From the NCBI GenBank assembly GCA_964549495.1, contig CAZJWJ010000057.1, positions 1-33,492 on the forward strand: a DNA stretch of 33,492 bases. Reading direction: 5' to 3'. A model generated the notes under the pieces. That model saw only the letters and a program-made list of their open reading frames with translations, had not been told where the DNA came from and made no database searches. This stretch comes from JACKBJ01 sp964549495 (lineage in GTDB: Bacteria; Chloroflexota; Anaerolineae; Epilineales; Epilineaceae). The position numbers were made by a program, and so were the translations under genes. Below, one piece after another: positions 25,201 through 31,307 of the stretch. Position 1 is the stretch's first letter, and each line of letters opens with the position of its first letter.

Positions 25201-25512
25201 CGGCTGGCCCAGGCTGCCGTCCTCGCCCCAGAGCGTCCGGGGCTGGCCCAGCCGGTCGAGCTCGTGCACCAGGCCCAGGCTGTGGTCGGCCACCAGGATG
25301 CGCCCGTCCGGCGCGACCTCGACGCCCCAGGGTCCCTTGAAGACACCCGGGATGCGCGGCTCTTCGGCCGAGACCAGGCTGTCGACGCGGTGGTAGGCCT
25401 CGCCCAGCTGCTGGGCGCGCGCCGATGGCGGCTCGTCGGACGGCGCGATCGTGAGGAGGGCGGCCAGGAGCAGGGCCAGACCGGGGATGCGGAGGCGAGA
25501 GATGGAGCGCAT
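22234..25512 (-). CDS. Secreted NHL-propeller protein with two VWA domains (paralog 2)
   Basis: The product is 1092 aa from ATG 25512, which has AGGAAGAAG just upstream; an ATG ten codons earlier lacks a site. It has a signal peptide (1-33, ending A-R-A-Q), an NHL-like propeller (about 37-580, e.g. V-A-P-D-G-R-I-L-V-A-D), VWA domain 1 with D632-T-S-G-S636, a DUF11-like beta module (about 805-895), L-H-L-P-L-L-Y-K-Q-Q-C (900-910) and VWA domain 2 with D922-T-S-T-S926. The architecture matches the downstream paralog module for module, and both metal sites are intact. It lies 68 nt after the third paralog, so the two are probably on one mRNA. Expected to work outside the cell in metal-dependent protein binding; partner unknown. 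Confidence 0.85.
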   Translation of the reverse strand: MRSISRLRIPGLALLLAALLTIAPSDEPPSARAQQLGEAYHRVDSLVSAEEPRIPGVFKGPWGVEVAPDGRILVADHSLGLVHELDRLGQPRTLWGEDGSLGQPRDVAAAEDAIYVSDPEADRIHVLSPAGQLRESWTLAGGPAGLAWDAARGRLYVSRPSQQDVVVLDTSGQTIDRWEGGDDGFGEPWGVAVRPNGGVLVTDIGGTNSGPVVRSFDRDGLIIGGFGVTLDGQTQIPLDVAVDEDGDIYVLGELALYRIRDGGVIATLRTPGGRGIAVGPGQGLMTSVQDYREGFTGLRHYPDRRRIELTADDWGGPFAPLGTIEGPRRLSANADDRLFILDNWPRVQSWSGDGSPVAQFGGGGMHDIAAGGRGSVYTIEGRRMRYRSETGDELWSWEPPGSDPREGNAYSWLTAVDSFDLAGAGNAVAVFDMGDQRVYALDFSGNPLGEWAISPPDGFTSVADIALGEGRIYLLNRTSGQLEARAMADGQLEQGWTLPGSPQRIDVGQDGHIYALLREGWVLKLDGEARPVAAWALDPEARRPPRANDLAVGPDGRVYVAMDETDEIAVFEPDPDAQPGQLPGFEARCLLEHDKLASPARIDLGFSVQVSLRIDGECPLADGRSDILLLVDTSGSMSGAKMSAARSAALEFIGQLDYSLNQVGLISFSTDVDLVQPLTDNPRELLRAIPDLGDDAGTNMLEAMLMADEEFHSPRARPEAKPVIILLTDGRPSGGAGEILRMAGQFRAEGAPEIYTIGLGLDAAGDFLRQVATAPNFYFDAPTEYDLSRVYDLIARRVAASVLLEQVTLVDELPANMEYKAGTAYPSARFDAASNTLTWNLTRVPPSGMHLRYRVEPLEAGLHPTNVRAVADYVDGLSVAGRIEFPIPMVEVVAPERWSLHLPLLYKQQCKPTNADVVLVIDTSTSMRENGGVKLQEAVRAARIFIDRMNLPQDRVAIVAFNGQAELVQPLSGDQLQVAGALDRLPVGAGTRIDLGLDVARSALEDRDNRHLPVIVLLTDGQPSGISPTEVEAAAARAEAAGIIRFTIGLGGDPDMALLQRVAGNAARAFFAPNADDLAEIYRQIAAAIPCQ

Positions 25513-25580
25513 GCGGCTTCTTCCTGTGTTGGCGGTCGTCATGGTCGTCACGGGACGGGCGGACTTCGAGATCGAAGGGA

Positions 25581-28004
25581 TCAGGGCAGCGGACAGGCCG
25601 GCAAGGCCGTCGGCGTGGCCGGCGGCAGGGCGGTCGGAACCGGGACCCCACAGCCGCTCCAGTAGGTGAACCGGACCGTCGCCCGCCGCGAGATGCCCAG
25701 AGCCGGGCGATCGACGCGCTGGACCAGCGGGCTGTTGGGGCAGGCGATATAGCCCGGCGGTAGTTGGGCCAGGCGCACGGTGTATGGCGGCGGTTGACAG
25801 ATCAGGACGCGGGCCGAAGGCGGCGCCGAAGGTCGGTCCTGTACCAGCGAGCCCACCCACAGGACCTTGCCATCGGAGCCCTGGACCACGGCGCTGGCCG
25901 GCGCCAGGTCGCGGCCGGCCAGGGCGTCGCCAGCATCCCAGATGCCGTTGCAGCCGGGGCAGTCGTAGCCGCCGGCGCCGACGATGTCGGCAAAGCCCTG
26001 GATCTCCAGCTGCCAGGCGCTGCCGGCCGGGCAGCTGGCCGGCGTGGCCGGGGCCGGCGGCAAGGTGGGCGGCGGCGTGGGGCCGGTGCTGCCGCCGGTG
26101 GGCGTCGGCTGCGGCGGGCCGGGCGTGGCGGTGGGCACGATGGCCACGACCGCCGGCTCGCCGAAGCGGAAGGTCCGTCGCGTGCCGTCGGCGTCCAGGT
26201 AGCGCACGCTGGCCTGGCCGACCTCGCCGGTGCCGGCGCCGATGACCTGGGCGCGCCAGGTATAGGTCAGCCCGCCGGTCGGCAGGGCCGGCCGGGTCCA
26301 CTGCAGGCGGTCGCCGACCACCAGGGGCGGCGGGGCCCCGCTGCCGGGAACATAGCGCGCGAAGCCGGGCGATGGCCCGTCCTCGACGACCAGGTCGGTC
26401 AGGTTGAGCGCCGCCACCACGTCGAGGATGGTGCGGTAGATCTTGTCCAGGTCGACCACGTCGGGCGCGTAGTAGAAGTCCGAAGGCGTCGAGGCCAGGG
26501 ACTCCATCAAGAGCGAGTCGATGAAGTTGCCCAGGCCCACGGTGACCACGTAGGTTCGCCGCGCGCGGGCGCGCTCGGCGGCCACCAGGGCGGCGGTGCT
26601 GGGCTCGGGGGCCATCGGCCGGCTGGGGTCGCCGTCGGTCAGCAGGATGATGACCGGCAGGGCGTCCGGCCGGCCCTCGTCGCGCAAGTGATCGGAGGCC
26701 TGGCGCAGGGCGGCGTAGATGTTGGTGGCGCTGCCGTCGGTCACCAGGCCGTCCATGGCCGCGTCCAGGCTGGGCCGGTCGGCGCTGAGCGGGTGGGCCA
26801 CCCGCGCATCCGTGCTGAAGGCCACCACGCCGGCCCGGTGGTACTGGAAGTCCAGCCCGTCCAGGAAGCGCTTGGCCGCCTGGACGGCGCCTTCCAGCTT
26901 GCCGTTGCGCATGGACTTGCTGGTGTCGATGATCAGGGCCACGTCGGCACCGCTGACCGCACCGGGCGGGCAGACCGCGCTGAGCTGCAGGGTCACCAGG
27001 GCCGTGCCGCAGCGATCCAGGCTGCTCGGATCGACCGTCTTGGTGCCCTGCACCTGGCAGGAGGAGGCCGAGATCGGCGGATCGGGCGGAACCGGGGTCG
27101 GCGTCGGCGGCGTGCCGGTCGCGTAGACCCGCACCTGGCCGGTCTCCTCGTCCAGCACGTAGATCCGGCCCTCCAGGCCGACCGTCAGGTCGATGGGCTC
27201 GCCGGGGACGAAGAAGCGCGCCACCAGCCGGCCGTCCGGCCGGTGCACGCGGATCAAGCCGTCGCTGAAGAGCACCGCCACCAGGAGCTCGCCATCGCTC
27301 TGCGCGCCGACACCGATGCGGAAGGGTCCCGAGCTCTCGAGCATGGTCCAGCGAGCGAAGTCGTCGGGCAGGTAGGGTGGCGGCCAGGCCAAGACGGCGT
27401 CGCCGATCAGGTCGGTGGCGAAGAGGGTGCCGTCCGGCGCCACGTCGAGGTCGGCCGGGAAGCCGTTCTCGACCCCGCGCGGGATGACCTCGCCGGAGAC
27501 GCGGCCGTCGGCGCGGCCGAACCAGACCATGGCCCCGCGCTCGGGGTCGCTGTACCAGACGCGGCCGGCCGCCGCCGCCACGCCCGTGCCGGTGGCCCCG
27601 TCGTGCTCGCGCTCCCAGGCCGGGCTGCCGTCGGCCAGGTAGCGCCCGACGGTCGAATGCAGCCGCGGCGAGGGCGCCCAGCGGCCGAGGTAGAGATCGC
27701 CGCCCGGCTCGGCCGCCAGGTCCAGACTGTCCAAGGGCACCGGTCGGCGCTCGACCTCCTGCCCGTCCGCGCTCAGCGCCACCGCCTCCTCGGCCGGCCC
27801 GTCCAGCAGCCAGATCTGCTGCTCCGGCCCGGTGGTGATGCTGTTGGGTGCCGGCAACCCGTGGGCGTCGGCCGGCCAAACCGCCTCGAGGCGGTAGCCG
27901 GGCAAGGGCGCGGCCGGGGCCTGGGGCGCCAAGGCCAAGAGGACCAGCAGCGCGCCGAAGGCGGCCAGGACGGTCGGGGTGGAGAGACGTCGGGCCTGGA
28001 ACAT
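25581..28004 (-). CDS. Secreted NHL-propeller protein with one VWA domain and Cys-rich C-terminus (paralog 3)
   Basis: The product is 807 aa. ATG 28004 has a weak GAGAG 6 nt before it and opens a clear signal peptide (hydrophobic core L-A-A-F-G-A-L-L-V-L-L). A shorter propeller (about 35-310) precedes one VWA domain with D360-T-S-K-S364, then a beta module, a Pro/Thr linker (P-T-P-T-G-G-S-T-G-P-T-P) and a Cys-rich end. That end contains N-G-I-W-D-A-G-D and L-P-P-G-Y-I-A-C-P-N-S-P, resembling an SdrD-B/CNA-B-like Ig repeat. Unlike its two paralogs it has no Y-L-P motif and no second VWA domain. It is the first gene of the VWA set in transcription order. It is likely a cell-surface protein with a metal-dependent binding domain. 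Confidence 0.83.
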   Translation of the reverse strand: MFQARRLSTPTVLAAFGALLVLLALAPQAPAAPLPGYRLEAVWPADAHGLPAPNSITTGPEQQIWLLDGPAEEAVALSADGQEVERRPVPLDSLDLAAEPGGDLYLGRWAPSPRLHSTVGRYLADGSPAWEREHDGATGTGVAAAAGRVWYSDPERGAMVWFGRADGRVSGEVIPRGVENGFPADLDVAPDGTLFATDLIGDAVLAWPPPYLPDDFARWTMLESSGPFRIGVGAQSDGELLVAVLFSDGLIRVHRPDGRLVARFFVPGEPIDLTVGLEGRIYVLDEETGQVRVYATGTPPTPTPVPPDPPISASSCQVQGTKTVDPSSLDRCGTALVTLQLSAVCPPGAVSGADVALIIDTSKSMRNGKLEGAVQAAKRFLDGLDFQYHRAGVVAFSTDARVAHPLSADRPSLDAAMDGLVTDGSATNIYAALRQASDHLRDEGRPDALPVIILLTDGDPSRPMAPEPSTAALVAAERARARRTYVVTVGLGNFIDSLLMESLASTPSDFYYAPDVVDLDKIYRTILDVVAALNLTDLVVEDGPSPGFARYVPGSGAPPPLVVGDRLQWTRPALPTGGLTYTWRAQVIGAGTGEVGQASVRYLDADGTRRTFRFGEPAVVAIVPTATPGPPQPTPTGGSTGPTPPPTLPPAPATPASCPAGSAWQLEIQGFADIVGAGGYDCPGCNGIWDAGDALAGRDLAPASAVVQGSDGKVLWVGSLVQDRPSAPPSARVLICQPPPYTVRLAQLPPGYIACPNSPLVQRVDRPALGISRRATVRFTYWSGCGVPVPTALPPATPTALPACPLP

Positions 28005-28298
28005 ACGATACTCTCGGCGATCTCGGAACGGGCGCCGCGTCGGGCGCGCCGGACGATGGCGGATGAAGGTGAGGGCGATGAGCGTCGAGCCGATGATGCT
28101 CGAATTGTACACGGGAGACGATGGAGCCGCGCGGCCCTTCGAGACCTCGTTCGGGTCCAGCGATCCCGACGTGACTTCAGACGTCCGGCGGGCGCTCGGT
28201 GTGACGGGACGAGTCCGAGCGTCGGGGCCGGCGAGGAGCGCGAGCACGAACGCGGCCCTGCTCGGATCGAGCAGACCTCGAGTCGCCTGCGCTCGGGG
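28005..28298 (-). promoter_or_regulatory. 294-nt upstream region of the VWA gene set with a possible -10 box
   Basis: No gene is seen here. Read on the minus strand, TGTACAAT contains TACAAT at 28109-28104, a good -10 match with the extended TGT before it. No acceptable -35 box lies 16-18 nt further up. A start site near 28097 would leave a leader of about 93 nt. This is the most likely promoter of the three-gene VWA set. Confidence 0.35.
28258..28274 (-). terminator. Short hairpin after the cyclase gene
   Basis: CTGCTCG (28258-28264) and CGAGCAG (28268-28274) pair around a 3-nt loop, 24 nt past the stop of the cyclase gene. The stem is compact but has no T-run. It would separate the housekeeping run from the VWA set. 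Confidence 0.4.
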
Positions 28299-29081
28299 TC
28301 AGGAGCGCGCCGGCTCCGGGTCCCGCGAATCGACGAGCACCGCGCGCGCCGGCGCGCCATCCGCCCCGACCAGCTTGAGCGGCAGGCAGATCAGCTCGTA
28401 GTCGCCGGCCGGCACCGCGCCGAGGTCCAAGCCCTCGAGCGGGATCGCTCCCGCCGCCAGCAGGATCCGGTGCGGCGCCGCCAGATCCTCCCACAGCGCG
28501 ATCGAGGGCCCATCGATGCCGACCAGCCGGACGCCGCGCTCGACCAGAAAGCCCGCGCCGGAAGCGTCCAGCGCCGCGAAGTCGGATCGGAAGCCGTCGC
28601 CCTCGCCCTTGGCCACGGCCGGCCGAGGATCGAGGCGCTCTTCCGAGGAGTCCTCGTCTCGCCGCGCGGGCCGGGACCCGTCTTCCGGCGCGGGCCGGGA
28701 TCCACTCCGGCCCGTCCCCGTCGCGCCCTGGCTTCGCAGAAGGACCCGCGGCGGGCAATCGCGCCAGTCGAGCGTCGCCAGCAGGTCGGCATCGATAGGG
28801 CCGGTGGCCGGGAGATGGAAGACCCGGGCCGGTCCGATCAACGCATCCAGCGGCAGCGCGTCGACGGGGGGCCCTTCGGCCAGGTAGTGTAGCGGGGCGT
28901 CGACGTGGGTGCCGCTGTGGACGCTGCCGGCCATGCGGCTCAGGTTGCAGCCATCGGCCTCCAGCTCGGCGATGCGCTCCAGCTCGAAGGGCGGGTCGCC
29001 CGGCCAGACCACCAGCGCCGGCGACAGCGGCCGGCTGATGTCGAGGATGCGGCGCGCGCCGCGCCCATCCGATCCGGTCAC
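28299..29081 (-). CDS. Cyclase-family hydrolase (kynurenine formamidase-like) with a low-complexity insert
   Basis: The product is 260 aa. The start is GTG 29081, overlapping the previous stop as GTGA. The N-terminus has D-I-S-R-P-L-S-P and W-P-G-D-P-P-F, then the metal-binding motif H55-S-G-T-H59-V-D61-A-P-L-H65 of the cyclase/KynB family (zinc-dependent amide hydrolases; N-formylkynurenine is the best known substrate). A-P-H-R-I-L-L near the end carries the expected late His, and a Glu follows in the segment that closes the site. Residues about 118-164 are a polar insert absent from typical ~210-aa members, partly made of an 8-residue repeat. No other tryptophan-degradation gene is nearby, so the substrate is uncertain. 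Confidence 0.85.
   Translation of the reverse strand: MTGSDGRGARRILDISRPLSPALVVWPGDPPFELERIAELEADGCNLSRMAGSVHSGTHVDAPLHYLAEGPPVDALPLDALIGPARVFHLPATGPIDADLLATLDWRDCPPRVLLRSQGATGTGRSGSRPAPEDGSRPARRDEDSSEERLDPRPAVAKGEGDGFRSDFAALDASGAGFLVERGVRLVGIDGPSIALWEDLAAPHRILLAAGAIPLEGLDLGAVPAGDYELICLPLKLVGADGAPARAVLVDSRDPEPARS
28664..28703 (-). repeat. 24-bp-period duplication inside the cyclase gene
   Basis: GCGCGGGCCGGGACCC (28664-28679) and GCGCGGGCCGGGATCC (28688-28703) match at 15 of 16 bases with a period of 24. On the minus strand this codes G-S-R-P-A-P-E-D then G-S-R-P-A-R-R-D, so the duplication keeps the frame and enlarges the insert of the enzyme. Confidence 0.7.
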
Positions 29082-30448
29082 GGGGTGGCCGTCACCGTCG
29101 GGGTTTGCGGATCGCCTGGCGTCGTCGCCGGCGTGGGCGATTCGGTGGCCGGTGTCTCCCCGACCGTCGGGCTGGGGCTGGGCTCGGGATGCAGGCGCAG
29201 CAGGAAGGGCAGGTAGATGCCGGGCGCTGCATCCGAGGTCGGCGTGCGGCTCGGGATCTCGGTGGCCGTCGGGCTGGGCGACGGGAAGGTCGGTGCCGGA
29301 CCTGGCTCGGTCGGCTCGGGCGGCGGGAAGGTCGGGAAGGGCACCAGGGTCGGCAGCGGCTCGACGCTGGGCTCGACGATGGGGGTCGAGGAGCTGATCG
29401 GTGTCGGCAGCTCGTCGGTGGGCTCGATGGTCGGGCTGGGCTGGTTCGGGGTCGCCGTGACCGCGGTGGATCCCACCGGTCGCCAGGCGGCGGCGAAGCC
29501 ATCGGTCAGGGTGGTGCCCAGGTTCTCCGCGCCGGTGGCCGGCGCGACCTGCAAGCGACGCTCCAGCGAGCCCAGCGCGCCGGCATCGAAGGCCAGCCAG
29601 GCGCCGTCCGGCGACCAGGCCGGGCGGCGCAGGTCCAGGTTGTTCGAACGCAGGATGGTTCCCATCTCGCCCGTCTCCAGATCCAGCAACCAGATGTCGT
29701 GGCGGCTGCGGGCCGAGGAGAGCTCGAAGGGGCCCGAGGCGAAGGCGATGCGCCGCCCATCCGGCGACCAGGCCGGCTCGATGTCGTCCCAACCGGGATG
29801 GCCCAAGAGGCGGCTCAGCTCCGCGCTCTGGCGATCGAAGACGTAGAGGTCGGCGCCGCCGCCGGCCTCCTGGCGCAGCTCGAAGAGGATGCGGCGGCCG
29901 TCGGGCGACCAGGCCGGCCGGCCGATGATGCGCGCCCCGCCCTCGATCAGGGTCAGGATGCGCTGATCCGAGCCGTTGGGCCGCACCAGGGCCAGGGCCG
30001 AGCTCTGCAGCGCGCCGTCCAGCTCGGTATGCCGCGCGAAGGCGATCCAGGCGCCGTCCGGTGACCAGGCCGGCTGCAGATCCACCGGCCCGTCGGTGAC
30101 GGCAAAGACCTCGCCCTCGACCGTGTCGAGCACGAAGAGGCCCCGATCCGCCTCGGCGGCCGGCGCCGAGAAGACCAGCTGCCGGCCGTCCGGCGACCAG
30201 GCCGGCGCGGTCTCGGAGCTGCCCGGCGACTCGAGCAGCGCGCGCCGGTTGACACCGGTCGCATCGATGGTGAAGAGGTCGATCGAGGCATCGTCGGTCA
30301 GGTCGGTGAAGGCCAGGCTGGGCTCGGCCTGCGCGCTGGCCGGCATCTGGCGGGGGGGCAAGAGCCCGGCCAGGCTGGTGACGAGGAGGCCGAGGACCAG
30401 GATCGAGAGGATCGGGCGTGCGGGATGCGGGGGTCGTGTCTGGCGCAT
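29078..30448 (-). CDS. Secreted PD40/TolB-like beta-propeller protein with terminal Y-L-P motif
   Basis: The product is 456 aa. An N-terminal signal peptide (hydrophobic core I-L-S-I-L-V-L-G-L-L-V-T) is followed by repeats of the PD40 signature W-S-P-D-G-R/A, as in A-W-S-P-D-G-R-Q-L-V-F and A-W-S-P-D-G-A-W-I-A-F, at least six times. This is the TolB-type WD40-like propeller. A long Pro/Thr/Ser/Glu linker follows, then G-I-Y-L-P-F-L-L-R (410-418) and a second P/T-rich tail. It is extracytoplasmic, with no catalytic residues seen. An AGGA lies a few bases before the ATG. The stop overlaps the cyclase start (GTGA), so the two are translated together even though one is secreted and the other looks cytoplasmic. 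Confidence 0.82.
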   Translation of the reverse strand: MRQTRPPHPARPILSILVLGLLVTSLAGLLPPRQMPASAQAEPSLAFTDLTDDASIDLFTIDATGVNRRALLESPGSSETAPAWSPDGRQLVFSAPAAEADRGLFVLDTVEGEVFAVTDGPVDLQPAWSPDGAWIAFARHTELDGALQSSALALVRPNGSDQRILTLIEGGARIIGRPAWSPDGRRILFELRQEAGGGADLYVFDRQSAELSRLLGHPGWDDIEPAWSPDGRRIAFASGPFELSSARSRHDIWLLDLETGEMGTILRSNNLDLRRPAWSPDGAWLAFDAGALGSLERRLQVAPATGAENLGTTLTDGFAAAWRPVGSTAVTATPNQPSPTIEPTDELPTPISSSTPIVEPSVEPLPTLVPFPTFPPPEPTEPGPAPTFPSPSPTATEIPSRTPTSDAAPGIYLPFLLRLHPEPSPSPTVGETPATESPTPATTPGDPQTPTVTATP

Positions 30449-30650
30449 GATGTCCTGCAGGATGGCTGCGATGATTTCGGGATCGTCGGTCGATCGGGCG
30501 CGCAGGCCTTCCCTGCGGCGCCGGCCGCGGATCTTCAACGCGCCGCCCGAGGAGCCCGTTACGCGCAGGTCCGAATCGGATGGGTCGGGTCCCGCGCGTC
30601 GATCCGGGCGCTCCGGTGCGGCCTCCGGGCGACTTGACACATGCGCGAGC
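30449..30650 (-). other. 202-nt gap before the PD40 gene
   Basis: The PD40 reading frame stays open through this gap but offers no ATG or GTG with a ribosome site, so I take it as noncoding. A small hairpin, CGCAGG (30501-30506) with CCTGCG (30512-30517), is visible. A promoter for the PD40-cyclase pair may lie here but none is clear. Confidence 0.35.
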
Positions 30651-31304
30651 TCAGGGCGACAGCCGCTCGATCCGCCAGCCGCCCTCGCCATCCCCTTGGA
30701 AACGCAAGCGATCGTGCAAGCGGCTGGGCCGGCCTTGCCAGAACTCGAAGGCATCGGGTCGCAGGCGGTAGCCGCCCCAGTCGTCGGGGCGAGGGATCTC
30801 GCGGCCGGCGTAACGACGCTCGAGGGCCGCCACCTCCGCCTCCAGGCGCTCCCTGGACTCCAGCACCCGACTCTGCCGCGAGGCCCGGGCGCCGATCTGG
30901 CTGCCGCGCGGCCGGCCGGCAAAGTAGGCGTCGGACTCCGCCGGCGGCACCCGCGAGACCTCACCCTCCACCCGCACCTGACGGTGCAGCGGCTGCCAGT
31001 GGAAGACCAGGGCCGCGCGAGGGTTGACCTCCAGATCGGCCGCCTTGCGGCTGCCGTAGTTGGTGAAGAAGCTCAGGCCCTGCGCCGAGCTGTCCTTGAG
31101 CAGCACCATGCGCGCCGAGGGCCGGCCGTCGGCATCGGCGGTGGCCAAGGTCATCGCGTTGGGCTCGGCGATGCCGGCCGCCACCGCCTCGCGCAGCCAG
31201 CGCTCGAAGAGCGCCAGCGGATCCTCGCCTGCCGAAGCCCGGTCGAGCCGACCCCGGTCGTAGCCGATGCGCAGCGCGTCGAAGCCCTCGCTGGCCGAGG
31301 CCAC
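30651..31304 (-). CDS. pdxH: Pyridoxine/pyridoxamine 5'-phosphate oxidase
   Basis: The product is 217 aa, the normal length. The enzyme uses FMN and oxygen to turn pyridoxine or pyridoxamine 5'-phosphate into pyridoxal 5'-phosphate in the cytoplasm. Family markers run in order: R-M-V-L-L-K-D (FMN and substrate binding), F-F-T-N-Y-G-S-R-K (FMN phosphate), R-V-E-G-E-V, S-Q-I-G-A-R-A-S-R-Q-S, F-E-F-W-Q-G-R-P-S-R-L-H-D-R (substrate phosphate) and the terminal W-R-I-E-R-L-S-P. The start is GTG 31304, with GGAGG 8 nt ahead, 3 nt after the tyrS stop, so it is almost certainly cotranscribed with tyrS. Confidence 0.96.
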   Translation of the reverse strand: MASASEGFDALRIGYDRGRLDRASAGEDPLALFERWLREAVAAGIAEPNAMTLATADADGRPSARMVLLKDSSAQGLSFFTNYGSRKAADLEVNPRAALVFHWQPLHRQVRVEGEVSRVPPAESDAYFAGRPRGSQIGARASRQSRVLESRERLEAEVAALERRYAGREIPRPDDWGGYRLRPDAFEFWQGRPSRLHDRLRFQGDGEGGWRIERLSP

Positions 31305-31307
31305 GGA

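Noticed and set aside
25513..27879. Upstream extension of the second VWA gene frame across the whole third paralog
   Set aside because: The extra sequence is a shadow of the 25581-28004 gene; a signal peptide and ribosome site at 25512 give the true start.
25764..28892. A plus-strand open frame of more than 1000 codons opposite the single-VWA paralog and the cyclase
   Set aside because: It spans two well-supported minus-strand genes and an intergenic gap, has no ribosome site, and its composition is that of an antisense shadow.
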